Positions 18,020 through 25,928 of a stretch of 64,000 nt of DNA are shown here, in pieces. This DNA is from Bradyrhizobium prioriisuperbiae (GTDB taxonomy: Bacteria; Pseudomonadota; Alphaproteobacteria; Rhizobiales; Xanthobacteraceae), in NCBI RefSeq assembly GCF_032397745.1, contig NZ_CP135921.1:6994501-7058500 (forward strand), in the 5' to 3' direction. Under the pieces are notes generated by a model. The model saw only the letters and a program-made list of their open reading frames with translations, made no database searches and was not told where the DNA came from. The position numbers and the translations under genes were made by a program. Every line of letters begins with the position of its first letter. Position 1 is the first letter of the stretch.

Positions 18020-18559
18020 ATGTCATTCGACCGCCGCGCCATCCTCAGCGGCTTGCTCATCGTTTTGGCCGCACTCTGCACAACGTCGGTGGCGCAATCA
18101 GCGACGGCAACCGACCGGCGCGACCCCGCCGCGATCGTGACCTGGATCTATCGAGACGCCGGAAAGCCGTCTGCGCCGGCAGACGATGCGAAGAACATCA
18201 TCCTGTGGGACAGCAACCGCAAGCGCATGAAGATTTTCTCACAGTCGCTGATGGCGCAGTGGGCGAAAGCCGATAAGCGCGCCAGCGGCGATGCGGTGAT
18301 CGACTTCGATCCCGTCAGCAACTCGCAGGATCCCGACATCAAGTCGGTCGCGATCGCCGCGAAGTCGTCATCCAGCAATCGCGCGACCATCGCCGCGACA
18401 CTGACACCGACCGGCCGGCGCGTGAATGCGACCACCGATGTGGTGCGCTGTGACTTCGTGCGCGACGGTGATGAATGGAAGATCGACAACATGCGCGGGC
18501 ACGCTGGATCGCAATCGTGGGCGATCAGAGACATGCTCGCGCACGCACTCCGCAACTAG
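18020..18559 (+). CDS. Secreted DUF3828-like protein
   Basis: From the ATG at 18020 (after ACAGGA) the protein has 179 residues; an ATG at 18005 is possible, and the frame is open to 17903. The N terminus SFDRRAILSGLLIVLAAL is a signal peptide with an Arg pair, so Tat or Sec export is possible, with cleavage near AQS. The mature part has VTWIYRDAG at the start, a WDSN segment, D-F-D-P-V-SNSQDPD, and a closing DGDEWKIDNM strand. This arrangement resembles DUF3828/NTF2-like secreted proteins. The ligand and role are unknown. It is convergent with the SPW-repeat gene, 17 bp apart. Confidence 0.68.
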   Translation: MSFDRRAILSGLLIVLAALCTTSVAQSATATDRRDPAAIVTWIYRDAGKPSAPADDAKNIILWDSNRKRMKIFSQSLMAQWAKADKRASGDAVIDFDPVSNSQDPDIKSVAIAAKSSSSNRATIAATLTPTGRRVNATTDVVRCDFVRDGDEWKIDNMRGHAGSQSWAIRDMLAHALRN

Positions 18560-18576
18560 ACACTCGACGCCCGAGC

Positions 18577-18960
18577 CTACTGCCCGTGACGGGCCAGATC
18601 GTCGTCGCTCAGCTCCCAGTCCTGCCAGAGCTTCAACGCCGCCAGCAGGATCACTACGCCACCAAGACTGGAGTGCCAGTAGCGCAGCAATCCCTCGCCG
18701 GCATAGCCGAACACGTAAGGCGAGATGGTGAGCCAGATGCCGAGACCGGCTTCCGCCACCTCTTCCCAGCGCTGCAGCACGACGTATTCGAGCTGCGCCA
18801 GGAAGAACACCAGGACGCCGACAATGAAGGCATTGGCGACGATTACACGATGGTCGATCTGGCTGGCGAACCAGGGCGACAACGCGATCAGAAGGCCAGC
18901 CAGCATGCCCAGCCAGTCTTCCCACGGACGATGAGTACTGAAGAAACGCAGGTTCAACAT
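18577..18960 (-). CDS. SPW repeat membrane protein
   Basis: A 127-residue protein with about four transmembrane helices. Two copies of the family's S-P-W/Y-like motif are visible: LSPWFASQ after the first helix and TISPYVFGY after the third. The ATG at 18960 follows GAGGAGG, so the longer open frame to 19098 is not used. The family occurs as small integral membrane proteins of unknown function in many proteobacteria and actinobacteria. The C-terminal tail (ELSDDDLARHGQ) is acidic and cytoplasmic or periplasmic depending on topology. Confidence 0.85.
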   Translation of the reverse strand: MLNLRFFSTHRPWEDWLGMLAGLLIALSPWFASQIDHRVIVANAFIVGVLVFFLAQLEYVVLQRWEEVAEAGLGIWLTISPYVFGYAGEGLLRYWHSSLGGVVILLAALKLWQDWELSDDDLARHGQ

Positions 18961-19130
18961 CGCTGCCTCCTCCTCGGGAAGCGGCATACGTCGATCAGAG
19001 CCTGCCCAGCACACAGAACGGCCGCCTGAGCATGGCCGAAACGTATGTCTCCCATGCACGTAGGACACCTCCAAAACTTTGCAAGATGGGACCGCCATGA
19101 TTTGATGCGTCTTGTAACGAAGGAGGCCTG

Positions 19131-19412
19131 ATGAGCGTCGACGTGGTTAACAACGAAGCCCGACACCGTTTCGAACTGGAGGTGGAAGGCCACATCGCCG
19201 CTGCCTATTACGACCTCAAGCCTGGCGTCATCATCTTCACCCACACCGAGGTGCCCAAGGAGCTGGGCGGCAAGGGCATCGGCTCGAAGCTGGTGAAGGG
19301 CGCGCTGGAGCAGGTGCGGCACGACGGACTGAAAGTGGTGCCGGACTGCCCGTTCGTGAAAGCCTATATCGCCAAGCATCCCGAATCCGCCGACCTGCTG
19401 AGCCCGGCATGA
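19131..19412 (+). CDS. GNAT-fold N-acetyltransferase, YjdJ/Acetyltransf_CG type (copy 1)
   Basis: A 93-residue minimal GNAT protein. The acetyl-CoA loop appears as GKGIGSKLVKGAL, preceded by VIIFTHTEVPKELGG, and the C-terminal strand is KVVPDCPFVKAYIAKHPE. This is the short Acetyltransf_CG family, whose conserved Cys (here in PDCPF) has been proposed as catalytic. A strong GGAGG precedes the ATG. Its stop overlaps the start of the next gene (ATGA at 19409), a homologue, so the two are translationally coupled. The acceptor substrate is unknown. Confidence 0.9.
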   Translation: MSVDVVNNEARHRFELEVEGHIAAAYYDLKPGVIIFTHTEVPKELGGKGIGSKLVKGALEQVRHDGLKVVPDCPFVKAYIAKHPESADLLSPA

Positions 19413-19705
19413 CCAGCACCTCGGACCAGGCGACCTCCGCGGTTCGCGACAACGCTGCGCTGCAGCGTTTCGAGATGAACGTCGGCGGGGCGACGGCTTT
19501 CGCCAACTACAGGCGAAGTGCCGGCGCCGTCATCATCACCCACACCGAGACACCGCGGGCCCTGCGCGGCCGAGGCATCGCCTCCCAACTGGTCGAAGGC
19601 GCCCTGCAGCTGATCCAGGCCAATGGCGAGACGGTCGTCGCCGGCTGCAGTTTCGTGGTGGACTATCTGGCCAAGAATCCGGAGTGGCAGCCGCTGGAAC
19701 GCTGA
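19409..19705 (+). CDS. GNAT-fold N-acetyltransferase, YjdJ type (copy 2)
   Basis: A 98-residue paralogue of the preceding gene, with the same plan: LQRFEMNVGG, VIITHTETPRALRG, CoA loop GRGIASQLVEGAL, and VVAGCSFVVDYLAKNPEW with the conserved Cys. It overlaps copy 1 by four bases. The two share clear but moderate identity, so this is an old tandem duplication or a fixed pair rather than a recent copy. The N terminus carries about ten extra residues. The products may form a heteromer; this is inference. Confidence 0.9.
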   Translation: MTSTSDQATSAVRDNAALQRFEMNVGGATAFANYRRSAGAVIITHTETPRALRGRGIASQLVEGALQLIQANGETVVAGCSFVVDYLAKNPEWQPLER

Positions 19706-19834
19706 AACCCCGGCGAGGTTTCGCCCGCAAAACTGCGGATGGAATTGCTCAAAACCACCCGTGCTCCGTCTTGAAGCGGAGCGGCGCGATACACAGCTAG
19801 GCGGTTTCAGGGAATACCGACCAGGGATGCTTGC

Positions 19835-20128
19835 ATGCTCGCCACCGAAACACACGTCGCCACCACTTCCGCCAGCCGCTATCTGCAGCAGCTCTGCAAG
19901 CACTGGAGCCATAAATTCGCGGTTGAGTTTACTCCGGAAAAGGGCCTGATCCCCTTCGCTGACGATCGCACCGCGAAACTGGAGGCGACCGCGGACACCC
20001 TGACCATGCGGATCGAAGCCGCCGATGCAGAGGTTCTGGCCCGCATGGAAGGCGTGGTGGTGGAACACCTCAAGCGGTTTTCGTTCCGCGAAGATCTCGG
20101 CGAGATTCGTTGGACCCGCGCGCAGTAA
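19835..20128 (+). CDS. DUF2218 family protein
   Basis: A 97-residue protein matching DUF2218: YLQQLCKHWSHKF near the start, GLIPFADDRTAKLEA in the middle, LTMRIEA, and the closing VVVEHLKRFSFRE. DUF2218 proteins are small and cytoplasmic; the function is unknown, though they often lie near metal-uptake or redox genes. The ATG follows CAGGGA. It is 130 bp downstream of the GNAT pair and may be in the same transcription unit. Confidence 0.88.
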   Translation: MLATETHVATTSASRYLQQLCKHWSHKFAVEFTPEKGLIPFADDRTAKLEATADTLTMRIEAADAEVLARMEGVVVEHLKRFSFREDLGEIRWTRAQ

Positions 20129-20160
20129 CCGACGCAATGTCTTAGGTCGCAACCGGTCCC

Positions 20161-20289
20161 TTACCGCAGCCCGGTGCCGCCGCAGCGCTGACACTTCACG
20201 ACCTTGTCGCCCTTCTTCAGCAAGCCCTTGCCCTCGCAGTTCTTGCACTTCTGCTTCTTCTTGACGTTCGGGCCTTTTTCATTGGCCAT
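20161..20289 (-). CDS. Small zinc-ribbon-like protein with two CxxCxGxG motifs
   Basis: A 42-residue ORF with a GGAG ribosome site. The sequence is highly basic and has two CxxC pairs, KCKNCEGKG and KCQRCGGTG, which match the cysteine-rich repeat of DnaJ. Four cysteines could bind one zinc ion. The regular motif spacing, Lys-rich N terminus and clean start/stop support a real gene. It might act as a small zinc or thiol-binding protein; the actual role is unknown. It is convergent with the DUF2218 gene. Confidence 0.75.
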   Translation of the reverse strand: MANEKGPNVKKKQKCKNCEGKGLLKKGDKVVKCQRCGGTGLR

Positions 20290-20374
20290 GATGGTCTCCA
20301 AATTAAACGCGCCGGCGGATCAAGCGCCGGCGCCAGTGTTGCACGTCACATCCGCGCAGGCAAAATAGCAGGCG

Positions 20375-21181
20375 TCATGCAATCCGGATCGACATATCCG
20401 GCAGGCCCTCGAGCTTGCAGAGCAGCACGTCGCCCTTGACCACCGGACCGACGTTCTCCGGCGTTCCCGAATAGATGATGTCGCCGGCCTTGAGCTCGAA
20501 CGCTTCCGACAGCTTCGCGATCTGTTCGGCGACACTCCAGATCATCTTGGTGAGATCGGAATTCTGCCGCACCGTGCCGTTGACCGCGAGCGAGATCGCG
20601 CCCTTGGTGAAATGGCCAGTCTTGCCGACCGGATGGATCGGCCCCAGCACGGCCGCTTGATCGAAGCTCTTGCCGATTTCCCACGGCTTCTTTTCGGCCG
20701 CCATGCCGTTCTGCAGATCGCGCCGCGTCATGTCGAGACCCAGCGCATAGCCATAAACATGGTCGAGCGCCTTATCGACGGGAATATTGGTGCCGCCGGA
20801 TTTCAGCGCGGCCACCAGTTCGACCTCGTGATGATAATTCTTGGTCAGTGACGGATACGGGTGATCGGCCACCGCGCCGATCGCGACGTTCTGGATCGCA
20901 TCGGTCGGCTTTTGAAAGAAGAATGGCGGCTCACGGTTGGGGTCCGAGCCTCGCTCGATGGCATGGGCCGCATAATTGCGTCCGATGCAGTAGATGCGGC
21001 GCACCGGAAAGACGTCGCTTTCACCGACAATCGGAATGGTGATCGCCGGCACGGCAAACAGTGGTTTTGCACCGGCCTGCGCAGCCGCCGGTGCGCTTGC
21101 GGCCGTCGCACTGGCAAGAGCAACCGCGCCGGTTGCAAGAACGGCTCTGCGATCGATTCCCGTCGTGTCTTTTCGTGTCAT
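20375..21181 (-). CDS. Fumarylacetoacetate hydrolase-fold protein with Tat signal
   Basis: A 268-residue protein. The N terminus has an Arg pair and a hydrophobic stretch (DRRAVLATGAVALASA) ending in an AQA-like cleavage site, a Tat signal. The mature part is a single FAH domain: IYCIGRNYAAH, metal ligands in HHEVELVAAL (Glu119, Glu121) and GLDMTRRDLQ, and the closing GDIIYSGTPENVGPV. FAH-fold enzymes hydrolyse or isomerise acylpyruvates such as fumarylpyruvate and are normally cytoplasmic, so a periplasmic member is unusual. It lies downstream of a ModA-like binding protein on the same strand (97 bp gap). A GAGGGAGA site precedes the ATG. Confidence 0.9.
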   Translation of the reverse strand: MTRKDTTGIDRRAVLATGAVALASATAASAPAAAQAGAKPLFAVPAITIPIVGESDVFPVRRIYCIGRNYAAHAIERGSDPNREPPFFFQKPTDAIQNVAIGAVADHPYPSLTKNYHHEVELVAALKSGGTNIPVDKALDHVYGYALGLDMTRRDLQNGMAAEKKPWEIGKSFDQAAVLGPIHPVGKTGHFTKGAISLAVNGTVRQNSDLTKMIWSVAEQIAKLSEAFELKAGDIIYSGTPENVGPVVKGDVLLCKLEGLPDMSIRIA

Positions 21182-21278
21182 GGAGTTTTCTCCCTCTTGT
21201 TGATGGCTCTTGGTGACGACTCTTGGATAGCGATAGCGCCTTCAACACCCCTTCAGAAACGGCTGTCGCGGCGCGGCG

Positions 21279-22046
21279 CTATGGCGCCGGCTCCATGCCC
21301 TTGGCTTTGATGACATCGGCGCCCGGCTTGCTTTGCACCAGGCGGATCAGTGCCTCCGCCGCAGCCGCCCGCTCGGTTCGCGACGCCACCGCAGCGGCAT
21401 AGGTCGTGTAGTTCTGGATCTCCGCCGGCAGCGGTCCGACCAGAACGACGCCTTTGACCGGAAGGATTTCGCTGATCTGCTGGACCGCGATATCGGCTTC
21501 GCCGCTAACGATGCGATCGGCGGAACTGCCGCCCTTGACCAGCACGGACTTCGCCCGGACCTGCGGACCGATGCCAAGCCGGTCGATCAGCTGCGACACA
21601 TAAATCCCGCTGGTGCCGCCCGCCACGGGATCGACATAGGTCACGGCCCTGGCCTTGAGCAGCGCCTGCTTGAACGCGTCGACCGAACCGATGTCAGGCC
21701 GCTCAGTGCCCTCCTTCACACCAACCCCGACGCCAACCCGCGCGAGGTTGACCACTTGGTCGGCGACCTTGCCGGCCTTCTTCAGGGTGTCCAGCGCCGC
21801 CGGCGAGGCGACCAGCAGGTCGAAGCTTTCCCCCGCCTCGATCCGCTTGACCAGCCCTCCGACCGTATCGCTGTCGAGTTGGACGGGCGTGCCGTCCTTT
21901 TCGAATTGTGGAATGACGCCCAACAGAACCTGTTTGAAGGCGCCCGCGCTCAGGACCTTCAGCGGCTCGGCGACGGCGGCAACGGGCATGGTCACGGCGA
22001 GCACGCTTGCGATCGCTGCAGCAGCGGCATAACGCCATTTCGACAT
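21279..22046 (-). CDS. ModA-like periplasmic substrate-binding protein
   Basis: A 255-residue protein with a Sec signal ending VAAVAEP. The mature fold is type-2 periplasmic binding protein of the molybdate-like group: LKVLSAGAFKQVL, FDLLVASPAALDTL, and VTYVDPVAGGTSGIYV. True ModA ligand residues are not clearly conserved, and no ABC permease or ATPase lies nearby. The protein may bind an oxyanion or a small organic acid, or act as an orphan. The neighbouring exported FAH-fold protein suggests they could share a ligand; this is inference only. Confidence 0.83.
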   Translation of the reverse strand: MSKWRYAAAAAIASVLAVTMPVAAVAEPLKVLSAGAFKQVLLGVIPQFEKDGTPVQLDSDTVGGLVKRIEAGESFDLLVASPAALDTLKKAGKVADQVVNLARVGVGVGVKEGTERPDIGSVDAFKQALLKARAVTYVDPVAGGTSGIYVSQLIDRLGIGPQVRAKSVLVKGGSSADRIVSGEADIAVQQISEILPVKGVVLVGPLPAEIQNYTTYAAAVASRTERAAAAEALIRLVQSKPGADVIKAKGMEPAP

Positions 22047-22118
22047 CGACGATCCTCACAGCTGACAGCGCAACCTAATGATCAGTTGATATCATGAATG
22101 CAGTATACCAGCAGCGAA

Positions 22119-22144
22119 AAAAGACCCGCCGAAGCGGGTCTTTG
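22119..22144 (-). terminator. Rho-independent terminator of the DUF3597 gene
   Basis: Read on the minus strand: stem AAGACCCGC, loop TTCG, stem GCGGGTCTT, then six T residues. It lies 40 bp beyond the stop codon of the DUF3597 gene. Confidence 0.93.
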
Positions 22145-22183
22145 GTCACAAAGTTCGGAAGAGGCTGATCGAGTCTTGACCGA

Positions 22184-22576
22184 TCAGTTCTTGAGATCGT
22201 CCGGCACCTTGCCGCCGTTTTCGGCAAGCTTGGTGATGACCTGCTTGTGCAGCCAGATGTTCATCTTGGCGGAGTCGGCGGTGTCGCCGTCATAGTGCAG
22301 CTCTTTGGCGAGCTCCTTGCGCGCCGTAAGGCTCGAATCCAGATTGAGAGCCTTCATCAGGTCCACGATCGAGGTGCGCCATTCAAGCTTTTCCTTCTGC
22401 GCAGCCACGGCCTTGTCGAGGATCGCCGCAACATCCACCGTCTGGCTCGGAGCCGCGGCACCGCCTGCCGCCGAGGTCGACGCCGGCGCTGCGCCGGGCG
22501 CCGCATCCGGTGCGGCTGGCGCGGCTTCGGCCTTGGTGCCGAAAATTGCGCCCATAATCTTTCCAAAGATGCTCAT
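22184..22576 (-). CDS. DUF3597 domain protein
   Basis: A 130-residue protein. It starts MSIFGKIMGAIFG, a short amphipathic helix, followed by a 40-residue Ala/Pro linker and a conserved C-terminal domain: VDVAAILDKAVAAQ, WRTSIVDLMKALNLDSSL, RKELAKELHYDGD and MNIWLHKQV. That C-terminal block is the DUF3597 fold, related to LysM-adjacent small proteins; no function is established. GGGAG precedes the ATG. It is monocistronic and ends at a clear terminator. Confidence 0.9.
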   Translation of the reverse strand: MSIFGKIMGAIFGTKAEAAPAAPDAAPGAAPASTSAAGGAAAPSQTVDVAAILDKAVAAQKEKLEWRTSIVDLMKALNLDSSLTARKELAKELHYDGDTADSAKMNIWLHKQVITKLAENGGKVPDDLKN

Positions 22577-23075
22577 GAAGTCGCTCCCAATAACTTGAAC
22601 ATGGATCGCATGATCATGGTCGCGACGCCGCCTCAATCCCAGCGAGCGCCCAACCAGATACCACGACTGTAGACGCGCGATTTACTCTTGCCAATGTGCG
22701 AAAATACGCAGGCCGCGAAGTTTCCGCGATCTGGGACAGAATGACGCCACAATGGCGTTGTTGGCGGCACTCGCGAATGTTGTCGCGTAACGTTCATAAA
22801 CGTCTCTCGCGCGACAATTTGAACACTATGGTTTCGTTTTCGATGCTGCAACTGCACACCATTCAGCGAGCGTGGGAACCATTTGGCTCCCTGCGCGTTT
22901 ACTCCCTCCAACAGGTTGCGACAGATCTTGCCCGGCAAAGCTTCTTCTCGTTGAACTTGATTTCGTTGCTTGGTTCGCCCCGCCCTGATCGCGACCGTTG
23001 CGGCGACAGCGCGCCCGGTCACAGCACACGCGGTGACTGCATGGACGTGCTGCCCGATCAAGGGAGACGACACGC
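22577..23075. other. Intergenic region between DUF3597 and DUF2189 genes
   Basis: About 500 bp with no supportable gene. Open frames here have no conserved character. One inverted repeat, TTGTCGCG (22780-22787) with CGCGACAA (22810-22817), could form a hairpin or flank an operator. The genes on either side diverge, so both promoters should lie here. Confidence 0.5.
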
Positions 23076-23993
23076 ATGGGCATTCCGTATCCGGACAACG
23101 CAGCTCCACATCTGACGCACGGCGCAGACGACGCGGCGCGACCGGCCGTCCTCAAGGTTGGGGTGTCCGATCTCATCGACGCGCTACGACGTGGATGGGA
23201 CGATTTCGCAGCGGTGCCGAGCCACGCCATCATGCTCTGCCTGATCTATCCGGTGCTGGGCCTGGTGCTGGCGCGCCTGGTGTTGGGCTATTCGGTGCTA
23301 CCGCTGCTGTTTCCGCTGGCCGCCGGCTTCGCCCTGCTCGGCCCGTTCGCCGCCATCGGCCTCTACGAACTCAGTCGCCGGCGCGAACGCGGCGAAGAGG
23401 TCTCCGCGTCGCATGCACTGGGCGTGCTTCGCTCCCCCTCCTTCGGCGCCATGCTCGGGCTCGGCACCATCCTGTTCACGCTGTTCGTGGTGTGGGTCGC
23501 GACCGCGCAGGCGATCTATGTCGCGACCTTCGGTTATGCGCCCGCCGCCGGCATTCCGGATTTCATCTCGCGCATCCTGACCACACCTGAGGGGTGGATG
23601 CTGATCGTTGTCGGCTGCGGCATCGGCTTCCTGTTTGCACTGGTCGCACTCTGCATCAGCGTGGTGTCGTTCCCGATGATGCTGGATCGGCATTCCAGCG
23701 CGACCGATGCCATCCTGACCTCGCTGCGGGTGACGGCGGCCAATCCCGTCGCCATGGCGACGTGGGGACTGATCGTGGCCGCACTGCTGGTGATCGGCTC
23801 GATCCCCGCATTTCTCGGGCTCGCGGTGATCGTCCCGGTTCTCGGCCATGCCACCTGGCACCTGTATCGCAAGGTTGTGGAGCCGAATCCAACGCCCTAT
23901 CAGGATCCGCCGCGGTCGCGGCAGGGACGACGCTATGCCGCGGACTTCCCGGCCAATCTCATTCCATGGAGCCGCGAAAAAGATCGGACATAA
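23076..23993 (+). CDS. DUF2189 family integral membrane protein
   Basis: A 305-residue protein with about six transmembrane helices. The DUF2189 pattern is present: an N-terminal cytoplasmic segment ending DALRRGWDDFAAVPSH, first hydrophobic hairpin, FALLGPFAAIGLYELSRRRERG, and later FPMMLDRHSSATDAI with VIVPVLGHATWHLYRKVV near the end. It resembles proteins near cytochrome c oxidase genes in rhizobia, but no function is established. AGGGAGA gives a good ribosome site. The C-terminal 40 residues are hydrophilic. Confidence 0.9.
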   Translation: MGIPYPDNAAPHLTHGADDAARPAVLKVGVSDLIDALRRGWDDFAAVPSHAIMLCLIYPVLGLVLARLVLGYSVLPLLFPLAAGFALLGPFAAIGLYELSRRRERGEEVSASHALGVLRSPSFGAMLGLGTILFTLFVVWVATAQAIYVATFGYAPAAGIPDFISRILTTPEGWMLIVVGCGIGFLFALVALCISVVSFPMMLDRHSSATDAILTSLRVTAANPVAMATWGLIVAALLVIGSIPAFLGLAVIVPVLGHATWHLYRKVVEPNPTPYQDPPRSRQGRRYAADFPANLIPWSREKDRT

Positions 23994-24062
23994 ACCCGCT
24001 GTTGATCCCTGCGTCCCAGTTTGGCAATAAGTTTGTCATGATGGGTCAGCAGCACGGTTTCG

Positions 24063-24899
24063 ATGTTTGACGGCATTGCGTTCGCCGGCGGCGGCAATCG
24101 ATGCTACTGGCAAGGCGGCTTCTATGAAGCCGTCGCCGACCGGATAGCGCTTGCGCCCCAATTGGTGGTCGGCGCCAGTGCGGGGGCGTATGCCGCAACC
24201 TACAGCCTGCTCGGCATCGGCCCCGAGGTCCGGCGCAGCGTGATCGACGCCTGCGGTCCGCACCTGAAGAATTTCGATCTGGCCGCATGGCGACGCGGCG
24301 AGCCGCTGTGCCCGGTCGGCCCGATGTATGACGACCTGCTGGCGCAGACCATCGACGCAGCCGCCCTCGCCCGCATCAACGCCCTGACGGATTTCCGGAT
24401 CGCGGTGGCACGGCTGCCGCGCGGGCTGTCGCCGGCGTTTGGCGCCGCGATCGGCATCGGTGCCTACCAGATCGAAAAGCACCTGTTTCATCCGGTGCAC
24501 CCGCGCTTTGGCCGCGCACTGGGATTTCGCGGCGAGTTCGTCGCCGTACGCTCCCTCAGCGATCCGCAACTGATGCGCGACGCCCTGATCGCAAGCGGCG
24601 GCGTGCCGCCATTCATGCCGGTCACGCTGGTCGGCGGCCTCCCCGCGTTCGACGGCGGCCTGGTCGACAACGTGCCGATCGAGCCGCTGACCACAATCGA
24701 AGCCGAAGGCGGCCGTACGCTGGTGCTGCTAACGCGCCGCTACAAAAACATTCCGAAGGTCCGCAATCGTACGTACGTGCAGCCGTCGGAGGTGATCAAG
24801 GTCAAGCAGTTCGACATTACCAACCCCGACGGCATCCGACGAGCCTTCGAGCTGGGCCGTGCGGATGGTGAAAAGTTCGCCAGATCGATCCGGCGTTAA
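24063..24899 (+). CDS. Patatin-like phospholipase
   Basis: A 278-residue patatin-domain protein. Motifs appear in order: glycine-rich oxyanion loop AFAGGGNRCYWQGG, nucleophile elbow GASAG (Ser about 40), and the Asp motif FDGGLVDNVP. Patatins use a Ser-Asp dyad to hydrolyse acyl groups from phospholipids. No signal peptide or membrane segment is present, so it is likely cytoplasmic or peripheral. The sequence YKNIPKVRNRTYVQPSE and a C-terminal GRADG are common in short bacterial members. The ribosome site before the ATG is weak. Confidence 0.92.
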   Translation: MFDGIAFAGGGNRCYWQGGFYEAVADRIALAPQLVVGASAGAYAATYSLLGIGPEVRRSVIDACGPHLKNFDLAAWRRGEPLCPVGPMYDDLLAQTIDAAALARINALTDFRIAVARLPRGLSPAFGAAIGIGAYQIEKHLFHPVHPRFGRALGFRGEFVAVRSLSDPQLMRDALIASGGVPPFMPVTLVGGLPAFDGGLVDNVPIEPLTTIEAEGGRTLVLLTRRYKNIPKVRNRTYVQPSEVIKVKQFDITNPDGIRRAFELGRADGEKFARSIRR

Positions 24900-25047
24900 G
24901 TCTGTTCACCGAGAAGTCGATTCGACTTTGCTCCGGGGGCCGGAACGCGCCTTGTTTTGGCCGCCGTTGCCATCAAATTTAAAACAATCCGGGGCATTAT
25001 TTCGTTCGCTGATCCATCGCGGTCAGCGATCAGCTGTGAGACATCCA

Positions 25048-25860
25048 ATGGCCCGTCGACACTATCTTCCACTTGCAATCCTCGCCGCAGCGCTGGTCAT
25101 GCCGCATGCGGGCCTCGCTGCCGCAACTTGCGACACCGGCAACTTCGACAGTTGGCTCGACAACATCAAGCGTGACGCCGCCGCGCAAGGCATTTCCGAG
25201 CGCGCCATCACCGCAGGCCTCAGCGGCATCACTCTCGATCAGAGCGTGATTTCACACGACCGGGGGCAAAAGGTATTCAAGCAAAGTTTCGAGGAGTTTT
25301 CCGGGCGCATGGTGCCGCCACGCCTGACGCGCGGGCGAAACCTGATGAAACAGTACGGCTCGGTGCTGTCGCGTATCGAACAGAAATACGGCGTGCCCGG
25401 CTCGGTGCTGGTGGCGATCTGGGGGCTGGAAACCGACTTCGGCGTCAATATCGGGAAGTTTCCGACCATCCGTTCAATCGCCACACTGGCCTATGACTGC
25501 CGGCGATCCGAGATGTTCCGCGCTGAACTGCTGGACGCGCTGCGCATTGTCGACCGCGGCGATCTCACACCCTCCGACATGCGTGGCGCCTGGGCCGGCG
25601 AAATCGGCCAGACCCAGTTCATGCCGTCATCCTACATCAAGTTTGCGGTCGACTTCGACGACAACGGCCGCCGCGACCTGCTGCGCAGCGCGCCGGATGT
25701 GCTGGCCTCGACCGCCAACTACCTCGCCGGCTATGGCTGGCAACGCGGCAAACCTTGGGATCCCGGCGCGGCGAATTTCGACGTGATCAAGCAGTGGAAC
25801 AAGAGCGAGGTCTATTCAAAGACGATCGCTTATTTCGCCAGCCAGCTGGAAGTACCTTAA
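25048..25860 (+). CDS. Lytic murein transglycosylase, MltB family
   Basis: From the ATG at 25048 the protein has 270 residues; the frame is open 190 bp upstream but overlaps the patatin gene and lacks a signal there. A Sec signal (ILAAALVMPHAGLAA) leads to the SLT_2 domain. The catalytic Glu is in WGLETDFGVNIGK, followed by the family pattern TLAYDCRR and GAWAGEIGQTQFMPSSY. It would cleave glycan strands in the periplasm. It lacks the C-terminal PG-binding domain found in longer homologues. No lipobox is present, so it should be soluble. Confidence 0.94.
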   Translation: MARRHYLPLAILAAALVMPHAGLAAATCDTGNFDSWLDNIKRDAAAQGISERAITAGLSGITLDQSVISHDRGQKVFKQSFEEFSGRMVPPRLTRGRNLMKQYGSVLSRIEQKYGVPGSVLVAIWGLETDFGVNIGKFPTIRSIATLAYDCRRSEMFRAELLDALRIVDRGDLTPSDMRGAWAGEIGQTQFMPSSYIKFAVDFDDNGRRDLLRSAPDVLASTANYLAGYGWQRGKPWDPGAANFDVIKQWNKSEVYSKTIAYFASQLEVP

Positions 25861-25879
25861 AGGACAGGACAACTCTTGA

Positions 25880-25920
25880 CAGCGCGCGGCATGGCAACAG
25901 CATCCGCGCGCTGCTCTTTG
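25880..25920. terminator. Hairpin between convergent mltB-like and DUF1775 genes
   Basis: A 10-bp perfect stem, CAGCGCGCGG (25880-25889) and CCGCGCGCTG (25904-25913), followed by CTCTTTG on the plus strand. Its position just after one stop codon and just before the other fits a shared terminator, though the T-run is short. Confidence 0.65.
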
Positions 25921-25928
25921 AAGAGACT

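Noticed and set aside
22640..23115. Open frames in the DUF3597-DUF2189 spacer
   Set aside because: Composition is Arg/Ser-rich without periodic coding character or ribosome sites; nothing matches a family.
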